Shown piece after piece: positions 13,249-26,269 of a stretch of 64,000 nucleotides of DNA (position 1 is the stretch's first letter; every line of letters begins with the position of its first letter). This stretch comes from Tamarix chinensis (Eukaryota; Streptophyta; Magnoliopsida; Caryophyllales; Tamaricaceae). The stretch is from the NCBI GenBank assembly GCA_030549775.1, contig CM060171.1:139842859-139906858 (forward strand), written 5' to 3'. Position numbers and translations under genes: made by a program. The notes below the pieces were generated by a model. It was not told the origin of the DNA, did not search any database, and saw only the letters and a program-made list of their open reading frames with translations.

Positions 13249-14361
13249 CGATCCAACTCCTCTGCCTTTCTATATATTTACGATTTCCCTGCCTTCTGCA
13301 AAGCTTCTTTCCGATGGCCGGGGTTAATTAGATTTCAGGACGCCAGTTTCTTCAGTCAGCTTTTTCCTGTTGGGTGTGAATTGATGAAATGAAATCGTCT
13401 TTTCTTTTCCTTTCCAGAGTTGTTGCTAGCTTTTCTTTTTCTTTTTTCGTACACGCTAGCTATAGGATATAGGCTATAGGCTAGGCTTCTCCCTCCGTCC
13501 CACAATCTCTCCCAGCGCCTCTTTTTCTTTTGGGTCGTTATCGTGGATCATCTGTATCTTTATGTCTCCATCCGCCGGTCTTCTTCGCTTCCGAATGAAC
13601 GGCCATACCAAGTAATTAAGTAATAAATTAATCGCCTAACTGAGGTTTGCGTATTTTCACTTTTATTTTAGGATTTTTGTTCGGTTGGGGGCCGTCGTGG
13701 TGGTGGTGGTGGTGAAAGTGGCCGCTGGCCATTTCCGCTTCCTCATTTTATTCCTTGGATCTGTAATTTCTTCCCCGGATTTCTTTTCAAAAATCCTAAT
13801 ATCTCGTGGTAGCAATACAAACCAGGGGAAAAGGACAACTAATCAATTAAAATCGTAATTGGATTATTGCGTTGGGTACGCCACAAATCTAACTACGAGT
13901 AATCCTATCCCCACGTTCGTTCTATTATTAGACAGTTAGCACAAATTATGTTACCTACCAGCTAGTGCGCCCCTAAAATAATCATGTTACTACATTATGA
14001 AAGTTAGGTGCAGTATCCATCTTTGACACTTAGTCATCGTTATTTCTTTGACGTGCAGATACACAGGACCTGCCCTCACTGCAAAAAGTTCGGGTACTAT
14101 TTTATTTGAAAAATAAATAAATAAAAATATTGGTATTGACACGATTCATTTTACCTTCGTATCAATAAAAGTTGCAGGATGAATTTTATATTTATATTCT
14201 AGTTATATATATATATATAGTTTGATGGATAAGCGAAACAACAAAGCCTATAAAATCTAGACCCACAAGAGAGTAAATATCTTTACATGTAATAAATGGT
14301 ATTTACCAAGGCGAGAGCTCAACCAAGTATAATTTTCTTTTCATTTCACCCAAGTAAAATA

Positions 14362-14394
<33 letters not shown>

Positions 14395-14860
14395 ATATAA
14401 CACTCCTTCTTAAGTGTTTATTTTTTATATCTGTTATACGTTTTAGTTATAATGCCTTATCAAAAATATTATAAAAAAAAAATTCCAGTGGAATGAATGA
14501 ATGGAAAAAAAAAGTATAGTACAAATAATGCTCTCTGTAAATTTAACATACACTTTAAAAATAACACATCCCCACACGAATTCTTCAAATCTTCTAAAAC
14601 ATTATAATTTTGTGAATGTGTTAGTGAGATTCTCGAAAGATTGACTTTGTTGAACATTGCTTGCTCCTTCCTTCTCTAGATGAAGAAACACTTTAATTAG
14701 TACTATATATTCAGTTTTGTCTCTTTTATAATATTGTTCCTTTACTTAACTAATGCAGGTTGTATTATCCTCATCATATATTAAACTAGGATAAATCATA
14801 ATTGCCTTCATACAATACTACTATGGAAACTACATTTAATAAGAGAACATTAATAACAAT
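13249..14860. other. Upstream region of the WAT1-type gene and AT-rich spacer
   Basis: The first few hundred bases are the expected promoter and 5' leader of the minus-strand transporter gene, with pyrimidine-rich stretches (13420-13560) and a GGT repeat (13700-13714). Further out are (TA)n tracts near 14204-14218 and 14362-14399. I see no coding region. A 62-codon open stretch at 14469-14657 has no motifs. Confidence 0.45.
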
Positions 14861-14879
14861 AATATTGAAATTATTGTAA

Positions 14880-15180
14880 TAAGTACTAAAGTTTTTGACG
14901 CAAAGGTTTTAATAATGATTTTTATAAACAACCATTATTAAAATGTTTTCAATTAATTATTTCCTCAAATCATTGTTAAATTTTTTATGTGACACACCCG
15001 CACATTAATTCCTGTTAAACTTATGTATAAAAACTATTATTTAACATATCATCAATGACGGTTATTGAAATAAGCATTTTTTAAAACATATTTCTAGGAT
15101 TCTGAGCACCTTAATTAGTTAACCATTATTAAAACTAGTTCTAGTCATTCACAATAACAGTTATCAAACGTTTGGGTAAA
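14880..15180. repeat. Cluster of short direct and inverted repeats, possibly DNA-transposon subterminal repeats
   Basis: The motif AACCATTATTAAAA occurs twice (near 14929 and 15120). Its inverted partner TTTTAATAATG stands just upstream of the first copy, making an 11-bp perfect inverted repeat. Variants such as ACGGTTATTGAAAT (15058) and ACAGTTATCAAACG follow. Clustered alternating motifs of this kind resemble subterminal repeats of plant CACTA elements, but I did not find CACTA ends or duplicated target bases. Confidence 0.3.
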
Positions 15181-15279
15181 TTTTTTAATGCTAGCTCTTT
15201 CCCTCTTTCATAAACATTCTAAATATGATTGATCGAACTTGTTTCTTTCGTCTTCATCCCTACTCTCAACTCTTAAATC

Positions 15280-16140
15280 TATGAACCCTTCCCAGGCCAC
15301 CCATTCTATAGTACCCAAATTCATCAAGTTAATCTAAACCTGACTCGTCAAATTAACTCAAACACAAAATCATCCAAATACGAGCTTACTTGGCCCAATC
15401 TTAACTCAATAGAGATGTAAACGGAGTAGGTTCAGGGTAGGTACACCTATACCCGTATTCGTACCCGTACCCGTACCCGAATGGGTATCCACTTACACAT
15501 TCATATCCATATCCATTGAATATATGTTATCCAATGAATAATTCATTTATCCATTAACAGATATTATCCAATGGATAAATCAATTACCAAACAGATAAAC
15601 TCATTTAGAGTTAAGCTAAACGATAATTTTAACCTTAATTTATACTATATTTATTTTAAAATTAAGGATAAAATAGTAATTATATATAGGGTAAACACAT
15701 ACAAATATGGATACTGGTATTGGTATGGGTAAGGATATAGATATCCCATATCCATATCCGACGAATATTTTTTTTCCATCCTCCATATCCGTTTAAGTAT
15801 ATGACGAATAAAACTCATATCTCATTTACATCCATAAACCCGATCCTACAAGCTAACCTAAAATAATCTGAAACTGACCCGACTCAAACCCGAAATATCT
15901 TAACTCAAACCCGATTCAACCCGGTAAATTAACCCGATACAATCTGGATCTGTAACGACCCAAACTTGAATTAGATTGGACCTGAACAATAAGGCAACGA
16001 AAAATGAATCAATCCTAAAATAACCTAACCTAACCCACAACTGACCTGTAAAAAAAATAACCCGTACAGTCTAACCTTATAATGACCTGACCTGCTATAA
16101 CTTGACCCAAATCCGACCCAAATGACACCTATAGGTGTAA
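15280..16140. repeat. Degenerate dispersed repeat with ACCCG/ATATCC words
   Basis: Repeated words such as TACCCG (15452-15480), CCATATCCATATCC and AACCCGA, with no reading frame. It looks like non-coding interspersed repeat DNA of unknown class. Confidence 0.4.
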
Positions 16141-16237
16141 TATTGCAAGATAGAGAGGCATTGTATCATAGTACATCTTACTACAAATGTAAGAGACAGC
16201 TGGTGACAGATCGAGTGCAGGGCCAGGCAAGTATGAA

Positions 16238-16860
16238 TTGAGCTAGAAGGTCCTTCGCTTAAGAACAATGGTGTAATGCTTGAGAATCTAGAGACTAGAT
16301 TTTACTAGCTTTTCGGTGGTGTCAATCTTGGACAGTCTCGGTGGCGGGAGGAGTTGGAAGCTCTGAACCAAACGCCCAAAAGTTATGGCAGCAATGGGAG
16401 GTGCAAGGATAATGCCATGACAACTCCTTGTACCAACGTCAAAAGGAAGGTACCTAAAGTCATTGCCATTAATTAGCCTCACCCTTAGACTCCTCTCCCA
16501 AGAACCTCTCTAGCCGAAACTTCTCAAGTTTCTTCCAGTGAACGGGGTTGTTAGCCAACCATAAAACCACCAGGCATTCACCAAGATCTTGCTCTCAGCT
16601 GGGATATCATAACCGTCGAGCTTGGCGTCTTGGAGGTTCATGTGAGGCACCAAGAGTGGGATGGGCACACGGAGCATAAGGGCTTCCTTGACCAGGGCTT
16701 GAAGGTAAGGGAGCTTCTGGATATCGACTTCTTTGACCTAGATTCCATGGCCTAGGACCGTGTCCATCTCATCTCTAAACTTATACTAGAGATGAGGGAG
16801 GTTCACTAGATTTGCATTGGAGCGGAGATTCGTTTGGATGGCTACAAAATATAACAGAGA
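16238..16860 (-). pseudogene. CYP73A (cinnamate 4-hydroxylase) C-terminal fragment
   Basis: Relic of the P450 that hydroxylates cinnamate at the entry of the phenylpropanoid pathway. Reading the minus strand across frames gives, in order: TVLGHG, a [20 protein letters not shown] block (K-helix, E-x-x-R present as E-A-L-M-L-R), [47 protein letters not shown], then the haem loop FRYLPFDVGTRSCHGIIL and LLPPPRLSKIDTTEKL, ending HYTIVLKRRTF. In functional CYP73A the loop reads F-G-V-G-R-R-S-C-P-G; here several of those residues differ, although the cysteine is kept. At least two frame changes and stops are present, and the first two thirds of the gene are missing. Family call is strong and the gene is dead. 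No intact parent copy lies in the window. Confidence 0.85.
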
Positions 16861-18393
16861 CATTCATTTAATATCATCAAAATATAATGTTTTGTAGTTT
16901 TCAAACAGTGCGTAAGGATTAATAAAGCAACAGTTTGTACAGTTCGTATGTTGTTGATTTATAGATGATCATACTAGTTCAGCCGTATTAAAAGCTTAGT
17001 TATTATATTATTAAATTTTTATATAAAAAATAAAAAATTATGTTCTATTTTTAATTTTATATTTTTTCTTTTATTATGTATGTATTAAATAATTTATTAT
17101 AATGAAGTAAGCAAAATTTTAAGAATATATTTATTAAATTTTTTTTAAATTGTATCAATTATTAAAAAAAATACGGAATGAGCACTATATAACTAACATG
17201 ATTGATTAATAAAGGATCTGATCGAGAAATTAAATAAAGAAATTAACTTCGTGAGTCGGTCCTGCTGTATACATACAAGGTTCTACTACTGTTTTGTCAG
17301 ACAACACTCGCACGTTATGAATTCTTCCTTGGACAAGGACTGGGGTGGAATAAAATCAGCATCATCCTATTCCTACTGCCCTTTCAGATCCGGGAACCCA
17401 AGCTAACGTACGTGTACTCATAAAATATCTTCTTACTTTTTCCAAAGGTCACGGTTTTTTTTTAAAACCAAAAATTAAGGTTAGAATCTTTACTGATAAT
17501 TGTGGGGCCTTTATATTAATTTATACTTACCTTTATATATATAAATATTTTTTTTCTTTCTTAAAAAGAAAAGAAAAGAAATATAAAGGGAATTTCGCGG
17601 ACAACTCGTATAAGGCAGTAATTAACTAACACTGATTGATTGAGAACAACCAAATGCTCTGCACAGGGAAGGAATTAGGAGTTTTTATGGCGTCCTGCGA
17701 TATCACAAATCTATGGTTAATTATATTTTTGCGATCATAATTTCTATTAGATTTGTTTGGTGCGTCCCAAGGACATGTGGAATCATTTCATTATCATACG
17801 AGAAACTGAGTTCAAGCTAGATCCTGCATAAATTTTCGGTTATCGATTTATTTAAAAATAGACGCTACAAAGTTTCGATTACTAAATCTCTAACTTTATC
17901 AAATGTCGCACAGTTCGCATGACCTAGAAGTTTTTTCCTATTTGTTTGATCGAGTTTATTATTTGTTGTTTAAACAATTGTACGATTAATTAATGAATAA
18001 ATGATATTTTAGTGAGATGTCTAGATAGATTAATTTTATACCTTTAATTAGAGAATTCATAACTTAAGATAAAAATATTGAGGCAAAATAAATATTATAT
18101 TAATTTTTATTCAAGTACATTAATTATATTTAACAAAGTATTAAAATAATAATAATAATTATTATTATTATATGAGAACACCATAAAAGTAAAACTACTG
18201 GCTCAGCTTACACCTACTGACCATCAATTATTAGGTCAAACCAAACATACACATCAAATGTTTCACGTAGTGCGCCGTATGGGTATTGATATCCGGTGTG
18301 CCCCAAAACATCAGCCTGCCTTCTTAAGAAGACAAAATGCGTACCGACGGATTAATGAAAAACAAACAGGGAAATGGGCCCGTTGAACTTCGA
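16861..18393. other. AT-rich spacer, no gene seen
   Basis: It contains poly-T and poly-A tracts (around 17455-17575) and an AAT/ATT palindromic stretch (18142-18172). No coding motif recognised on either strand. Confidence 0.45.
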
Positions 18394-18605
18394 ACCTATT
18401 AGGCTCGGAATTTAATGTTCGTCTCGGTGACTTTGGGTCGCCCAAGTTGCTTTAAACTAATGCCATTATTACCACCGTGATTGATGGGACTTCAGGGTAC
18501 TTAACTCCAGAAGTGAGCTACAGAATTAAAAGAGACGCCTAAGGCTGATCACTGATGTCTATAGTTACATAATTGTTTTGATTGAGATCATTTGTGTTAA
18601 GAGAT
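18394..18605 (+). pseudogene. Receptor-like protein kinase fragment (subdomains VII-IX)
   Basis: Plus-strand remnant of a plant receptor-like kinase catalytic domain. The first frame reads NLLGSEFNVRLGDFG (subdomain VII, DFG kept), then after a TAA gives TTVIDGTSGYLTPE (subdomain VIII, G-T-x-G-Y-L-x-P-E). A shift of frame then gives TDVYSYIIVLIEI (subdomain IX, D-V-Y-S-Y). Stops and the shift show that it is not functional. The catalytic loop upstream and the rest of the lobe downstream are absent. The R-L-G-D-F-G wording is common in lectin-type receptor kinases, but the fragment is too short to name a subfamily. Confidence 0.7.
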
Positions 18606-20400
18606 TTACGGTCTATTTAGTTTTCACAAAGTTTGGAGGAAAGGAAAAAAAATTATGGAAAATATTATAACCTGCGTTGGAAGCTGGAAAAGTACGAGGA
18701 AAGAACATACCGAGGAAATAAGTATAGAAATAGGGCCACTAACAAATTAAGCCCACTAGTAAATTTTTTTGGATCGATTTGTTAAAGGTTCGGTTTGATT
18801 AACTTATTAAACGAGTTTAAAAATTAAACTCAAATTCGGTTCAATTATTAAACGAGTTAACCTTAAGTATAATAAATTTGGGTTCGAATTCATTTGCAAT
18901 GTAAAAGCTCGTGAGTTTGGTTCGTTTACCACCAAAGCTCGTGAGTTGGCTCGTTAAAAGTTCAGCTCGACTCATTAAAAGCTCGGTTCGTTTATAAACA
19001 AACCAAACTCAAGCTTCATTTTTATGTTCGTTTAATAAATGAGGCGAGCCTAAGCTTACCCCGACTCGACTCATTAACAACTCTATGCAGAAACTTATCT
19101 GTACTATTTTTCTCCCATAAACCCACGAAAAGATTACATATTGATAGGGAAATTATAGTTGGGCATGCCTAATATTCGACGTCCGTCCTCTTTCCATTTC
19201 TTCTTCTTTCTTATCCTTCGATCTTCAACGCCAATCTTAATTGCATCTACTTTGAGTCTTCAACAATTTGCATGTCATGACTTCTCCATAATCTTGGCAC
19301 ATGTTTCATATCCACTTTCATATGAGTGGATCCTCAAGTTTGAACTCAAAGGCTCATATGGATAAATCTTTGTCCGCTATTCCACTTCAATTTGAACAAG
19401 TAATGTTTTGAATACCTAATTCATTTTTTTGTTTTGAATATATTTAGGAAAACACTATCACAAATACCCAATTTTTATTCGATTTGAGTTTGGGGTTTGT
19501 ACTCAATGGAATGATTTATATATTGGTGGTGTCATGTGTTGAGTTGGGGAGCACATAAAATGTCAAATGAAAGTAAGTAAGAGATTTGGTTTCTTGAGCT
19601 CTTTGATTTAGGTTTATTATGGTATTTCTTCTTTAGCCAATGTTGCTAGCATTTGTAGTCATTCATAATATCTAAGATCTGAGTCAAGGGTGTGCTTTTG
19701 GTTATAGGTACATAAGGAGATATCGGTGCAAATGCTCTAATGTTTTACGGGTGGGTATGTGGTGGGGTGGCTGATGTATATTTTTTATGGTTGATTTGTG
19801 AATATCAAGAGATAGAATAATAATATCAAGGGAAGAAATATTGTTTGTAGGAGTGAGCATGGTTGCAGAAGAGGATATATATTATTGATAGTAAAATAAC
19901 CGAGCAAGAAATTTGAACCCTTTTATATATAACTATACAAAGCTCTTCATTTAGTAGAAGTGATTATGTCTTGGTATATACGGTCTCTAATTCTTAGTAC
20001 ATTATTCTTCATTTTTGGGGTACAGTAAGATCATGATCCATGGTCATCTTTTATTTGCCCCTCTTCCAAACTATTGCACAGTACTAAGGGAAATAAACAA
20101 AATACATTTGGTTGCCATGCCAAAAACAAAGCATCAACATTGAAGCTTTTTGAAGTGTAAAATATATAAATAATTACCATCTCGATAGTGAATAAGGCCA
20201 AAGCCTCTATAATCACCTCCTATCTTCTTACCAAAGTGCATCATACCCTAATGGGTAATCAGACATGAATCGGGTGGTTAGTAAAATAAGGAGTGAAAAA
20301 AAAAGGATAATAATTTTGGACAGCCATAAAAATAGACTTTCCTAAATATAGTTACTCAACTAGGAAGATATGAATATGTAGAATCCCGGCCTAAGAGGAC
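18606..20400. other. Repeat-rich spacer, no gene seen
   Basis: 18770-19080 is made of repeated words around GCTCG and TTAAACGAGTT in both orientations, a kind of interspersed repeat common in plants. The rest has only short open stretches without motifs (19159-19365, and minus-strand 20031-20216). Confidence 0.4.
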
Positions 20401-20406
20401 TTATAG

Positions 20407-22629
20407 TGTAACACCCCTAATTTTTGGAACAAAAAAATTTTGTTTTGAAGACAATGAGGAAGCATTATAAAAGAAAAACTACGGGATATTATTGCCACAT
20501 CAACCATGAGAGAAGTATGATCATCACCTAACATATGCCTGATGCAAGGCAAAGCAGAACGAATAATGCATATTCTACTATTAATACAACAATACTAATG
20601 ACAAAAATGAGAATAATAATATATAGAGAAGAGAGTATACAAGATCCAAATCCAAGATGTTAAATAACCAAGAAGAACCAAAAACATCCTAACGCAATAG
20701 GCAAATATATCTAACCAGTTCGTCTAACTCTTAACTAAACATAAAGGTAACTCTCGAACCCCAAGCAATGGCCAGCTATTAGCCCACAACATCATCCTCA
20801 ATGTACTCTAACTAAGAATCATATCCCTACAAATCATCCTCTACTCATCGGACCAGAAGTTGGATCATCATAGTGACCAAACAAATGTAGTATAAGTATA
20901 GTGATGTACTGATAAAACAAACTACCTAAAATATGGTAAGGACTCATGCTGCACATTAAGGTCATACGATAACATGGTATGCAACATACTTAGAAAGATA
21001 ATACTTACGAGCATAGATAACATATAAATATCATGGCAAGGTCTTAGGATACACATTTCCATACATGCATGAGTCTCCATAACAAGCCATATAAAAATAG
21101 AACACATAATGCCAATATTCCATAACAAACTAGCGTAGAAATGCTTCTCCCACCACCATATTGAGCTAGTGCCAAGGGGCTTTTCTTAGGGATCTTCCTC
21201 ATCCACCACACTTGGTCTTCTAAGCGAGGGGGCATACCCTTAATTTTGGGTATGCATCACCTGAAGTACATTACCATGAAACCAAATAACTGTCTATATT
21301 CCAAGACTAGGATGAACATAAGACTGCAACTTCTACCATCGTATCACTCTAGTGCCAAAAGGCTTTTCTTAGGGATCTTCAACATCCACCACACTTGTTC
21401 TCCTAAGTGATGGGGCATATGTTTAATTTTGGGTCCGCCTAACCCACCACACTAGTGCTAGTGCCAAGAAGATTTTTTCAAGGATATTCAACACCGACCA
21501 TACTTAGTCTCCTAGACAAAGGGCAGAAAAGATAACCAAACCCTAAGTATGCATACTGGGAAGGCCTCTAATATTCCATTATCAAATTCTAAATATTAAA
21601 CCAATTGGTTGTTTTAAGTGTTGACACAAAACTAACCAAGGAAAACCAAGCCACGAAATTGGATGTTTCAAGGGAACACCAAACTCAACCAAACAAGGTA
21701 CCACAATATTATCATTTTGATGCATATTCAATTTCACTTAAACATGGTTGAAATCATGATTAATATTTTGTAATTATATAGAACCATTAATATAGAAGGC
21801 CCAAAGAAATAACATTAGATAACAATCAAACATGATGAAAATTAGGTGGACTAGTTGAATAGTCCTTAGGACTAGTTGACTGTTTTAGCTGTACTAGACC
21901 TAAATATAAAATAAAACCAATGGACCAATTGACCGATTGGTTCTACTAGTCGACTCTTCATGGGAGACCAATCAATCGGTTTGAACAAATTGGTTGATGG
22001 GTCTAAACAAAAATCAGGCCACTCTAGTCACAAGACAACAAGTCTATGGGTTTGATAGACCGATCAACTACTCATAAGAACTAGTCGAATGGTTTGGCTA
22101 AAATAATACCCAGACCTATGATCCACTTAGCATAATTTTACCAAACTTTACCATATTAATCCTAGCATGCATCTATATTATAAAATACATAAAAGACATA
22201 CTTCTCATATGAATTTACATAAACATGGCAAGGATCAATACTCAACAAGATCATTCATAATATTAAGAATTTATAAATTAAAATATGGGAACATTCTCGA
22301 AATTCAAAACTCAACATATTACATAAACATCACATAACATACCAAGCACTCAAAACCACAACAAACAACAAAAGACCCTATTCATATTAGATATAGGAAT
22401 TTCTTACCTTAAATCAAAATCAGAAAAAGATATAAAATCGTAGGATAGCTAGTCGATCGGTTTGAGAAAACCAGTCAATTGGTTCCTCAAGAATAAAATG
22501 GTCAATTTCTAAACGTAGTAGTCAATCGGTATGCCTGAAATTTACTTTTTTATTAGAATTGCAAGTACTTTTCAAAACCAAAACTAATTTATTTTATATC
22601 AACAGAGGATTTTAAGATGGGTTATTACA
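20407..22629 (-). mobile_element. LTR (3' LTR) of a minus-strand Ty3/gypsy relic
   Basis: On the minus strand it starts TGTAATAACCC at 22629 and ends GGGGTGTTACA at 20407. Directly upstream of its start, 22630-22647 on the minus strand reads CTTTTAAGGGGATAATAC, a good polypurine tract. It shares the CGATTGG/CCAATCG motif clusters with the solo LTR at 4745-8192 (here near 21850-22100 and 22440-22540) and is shorter, 2.2 kb. The five bases outside its far end are TATAG; the matching duplication cannot be found because the 5' LTR is truncated. Confidence 0.7.
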
Positions 22630-22647
22630 GTATTATCCCCTTAAAAG

Positions 22648-24053
22648 AGTGTAAAGCACCCAAATCGAATAATACACAAGCAACAAGGGAAGAAACCGTG
22701 AACATACCCATGACGACATTTGCCTGCATGTCACCCTCCAATTAACTCATCATATTTAGGTGACTACCTAGAGGTGTTCGTGCAGCACTAGTTGAACCTT
22801 TCTCTTATTGAAAAGTATGGGGCCTCTAAATCCTCTACTACAGAGCAGTCCTACTAGCTCCACTATCCATTGACTAAGCCCTCTGAGCTGGGGGTGTCTA
22901 AGCTATAGTACCCTATCAACACATCTACTCCTGCTAGATACTACCTCTGGTAGTCCAACATTTAAATTGGTAATGCCTCAACTTACTACAGCCGAGATAC
23001 TGAACCAATTGACCAGTATAATGGGCTCCTAGATGATTCTTGACACACCTTTGACATAAAAAATGCCTCCTTGATGGCTGACTCAACTGTCTTCCATAGT
23101 GAGGTGTGGACCTTGACTAGTGACTACCTACAGCCTAGAACCACTTATCTCCACCCTGGTGTTAACCGTCCTAAAACCCTCACTCTACCCCGTACTGGGT
23201 GTTGCGGGCCTTCCCAATCAAAGATGCCTCCAAGGCATAGTCATACATAGCCTGCAAGTCCCGTGCACGAGTCCCCACTAGCATCTACTCAAGTATCAGG
23301 CTCCTTCCCAACTAAAACCAACGAACCTTCATCCTCTCATCAACATCAAACTCCGAAGAAAAGTGGACTAGCTCCACATAACGGTGGTAGTACTCCTCCA
23401 CCATAGATGTACCCAAAAACAACGCCATAAACTCATCATACTTCTCCATCCTCAGGCAAGTAGTGTAAAAGCGCTCCATAAGCATCTCAACAAAAGTCTC
23501 CCACTAATATGTAGTAGCTCCTCTCAACTACTGACCTCTCCATCACTCGTCAGCATGATTCTACAAATGGAACACTTGAATTTCCACACGCTTATCCTCC
23601 AGGAAACCACTAGCCATTAAGATCTTCTCAAGTTTCCTCAACCAGCATTCCAAAACATCTAGGTCCTCCTAACCCTCAAAGGCTGACGAGTGGTGAAAAT
23701 CAACCCTGTAAAGCTAGTCCTCTAGCGACGACATCTATGGAGCCTCATCATGCTAAATATACCACTCCATGAAGGATCCAACCGTCTCCATGAAATGCTC
23801 GAGTCTACAGTTCACGACCATCAAAATCGTAAATACTAAACCGCGTAAGAAAAAGTTTGACTACCAGCTACATAGTTAGTGCACATGGAGGTGGCGCATT
23901 GCATATAAGGCTAGGATTTAGTTCTCCATAAGAAATTAAGATCAACCCCCAAACCAAATCAACACTTACTTGCTGACTAAACTAGATTTTACAAGCTCAG
24001 ACAAGGTTGAAGAAATTTGTTTTCACAAAACAACATCAGGATTTAGAACAATA
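22648..24053 (-). pseudogene. gag-only internal region of a minus-strand gypsy relic
   Basis: Between the polypurine tract (22630-22647) and the primer-binding site, the minus strand shows decayed Ty3/gypsy gag wording with many stops, for example E-F-D-V-D-E-R-M-K followed by a Y-A-L-E-A-S-like stretch near 23190-23260. Only about 1.4 kb of internal sequence remains, so protease, reverse transcriptase and integrase are all gone, or were never there. Assignment to gag is from residue pattern and position and is moderate. Confidence 0.5.
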
Positions 24054-24105
24054 GCCTCTGATACCAACTTGCAACACCACTAGATTTTAGAACAAGAAAT
24101 TAGTA
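24053..24105 (-). other. Primer-binding site and stub of 5' LTR
   Basis: On the minus strand 24066-24053 reads TTGGTATCAGAGGC, matching the usual initiator tRNA-Met primer site. Just above it TGCAACACC (24070 on, plus-strand reading) followed by TAGATTTTAGAACAAG repeats the end of the LTR at 20407 (TGTAACACCCC, TAATTTTTGGAACAAA). So the 5' LTR is cut off after roughly 35 bases. Confidence 0.65.
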
Positions 24106-25190
24106 TGATGAAGTTGTATGGTACTAAGTTTTATTATTTGAATATCACCATAGAATCTTGATCATTCTCTATTTCTAGGTTCTTATTTATTATGAGTAAA
24201 CTGTACAATTAAATATTTGTAGCATTGAGTGGAAGATTATGGTACTAAGTTTTACTAAATCATGCAATATTAAGAGGGGAATTGATGTTTCCATATTTGT
24301 TTACATAAATGTCCTCCTATAAGTGAATAAAAAAATCAATTGGTCCTTATTCCGGTGTATATAATAGTAGTTTATCATGCATTTTATGTTATATTTATTT
24401 TATAGAGCAAGATTAGGCATTCAACACAGCTACACCTTTTACAACTTATTTACAATTCCTAATAAAATGTGGGTACCATATGTAAAACTTAAAATTTATT
24501 TACATGGGAAGCTCTCTACTATATTAGTAAGTTATAAATAGGTCATAAAAATTTTGATTGTAAACTTTCCTATATAAAACGTTTAAGCTCCTCACTTAAT
24601 CAAGTTCCATTGAACTTGTTCTAACAAAAAAAATACCTTACAATAGTTACATAGACTATAACATTATTACATATCCTACAAATTTTATCTCCATTAATAT
24701 CAAATATTAAATTTTATTATGCTACCTCAAATATACGCATTAATTGCCCATTTTTTCTCTATTTATTATGCTACCCCAAAGATCCCCGCCTAATTATTTG
24801 ACTAACTACCCACTTAATTTCATATAAACCTCCCATTGTTCTTGTTGTAACTAAATAAAATGGGTTTGGGTTTGTAAAATCTTAAAGGGTATTATACAAA
24901 GAGAAATTCAAATGAAAAAAAATACTTAGTCCTCTTAATCTCCGTCATCAAGCTAACACCTATTTGATATCTATTTAAGTGACTATGAAAAAAAAAGGGC
25001 CAAGTATCATCTAGACAATAATCAAGGTGAGGGCACTAAAAATTAAAAAGAAAAACTTACTTGTCCAATGACATAATTTTGTTTTAAACGTATTATAAAG
25101 TGGAGTACTTTTTTTACTGAATTCAATTTTACTGCCCCCTGACAAATATCCATGCATGTACCCCATAATTTATATTAACTCATCATCCTT
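24106..25190. other. AT-rich spacer, no gene seen
   Basis: No coding motif, no long open frame. Confidence 0.4.
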
Positions 25191-25193
25191 TGA

Positions 25194-25523
25194 GTGTTCA
25201 TTTGGATTGGGATGAATGATTTCATTCACATTCATTCACCTACTTTAAAGGTGTTATTTAAAAAAAATACTTGGGTTATTTGTGGTAAATTATTCTTTTT
25301 TATTCATCCTCAATAAATCCATTGGGATAATGGAGGTAAAGGTAAAAAATTATATGATACAATATTCATTAACCCCAATCCGAACAAAATTAAAATAATT
25401 TTCACCTAGGTTATGTTAATAATATCCAAACACCATTTTAAAATACTCATAAAAACTCACCTCTATTTTCTTCACCTAAGTAAATTTTTAACGTTTATTT
25501 TCACTCCAATCCAAATAAACCAT
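25194..25523. repeat. MITE-like element with terminal inverted repeats
   Basis: The left end (25194 on) reads GTGTTCATTTGGATTGG and the right end, read inward on the minus strand from 25523, reads ATGGTTTATTTGGATTGG. The two agree over a core of about 20 bases, continuing into R-R-T-G-A-A. The 330-bp length, AT richness and absence of an open frame fit a miniature inverted-repeat transposable element. I could not define a target-site duplication, so the superfamily is not called. Confidence 0.55.
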
Positions 25524-25529
25524 AAGATC

Positions 25530-26260
25530 ATGCTTGGTATGACCAAGATAGATAATAGGGATTAAAGGAGGGGTAGATAAGGGAGGATATATTGAGGTGA
25601 AATTTTTTTCCCTTCTTTTATGTTTGGCATATAAAGGTATTGATATAAATGTATACTTTATCTATATTTGATATGGGGTATATACGTTACTAGTTTAGTA
25701 TGAATTATATTTATCAATCATTTTAATAGCATTTCGATTTTTGTTTTTGAATAGTATACGTACTTGTATCTAGTCATGACTTGCAAATTATAATATATAC
25801 TAGTATTAATAGTATTCTTCTAAAATGACAAGTGTTAATATTATTATCAATTATATAAGTTTAATTATGGATTAATAATTATAAATGTAAAATTTATTAA
25901 TATGTTTAATTTAGATATTAAAATGATAAAACATACAAACATGAGCTAAATTGGTGAAATCATTATACTAGGCATAATACTTCATAACAATAGAGATAAA
26001 TTAATCCACAAATATGATACCATCTTTTTTGAATTCAATGGCATATTCATGAAACCTATCCTTGAGTTTTATATTTTTCAAGTTAATATAGATAGAGGTG
26101 GAAATTAATTATCGGACGGCTAATATGTAGAAACTAATTTGGTAGCAAAACAATATCATTGACTCATGTTGAGGAGGGAACTTGGACATATATTTTTAAG
26201 TATTAAAATCAAACTAAGATTATATATATTTTTGAGTATAAGGTTTCCCACCTTGACGAG
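25530..26260. other. AT-rich spacer, no gene seen
   Basis: A GGTATGACCAAG / TTTGGCAT word pair near 25540-25630 hints at another small decayed repeat. No coding signal. Confidence 0.35.
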
Positions 26261-26269
26261 TATTATGTA

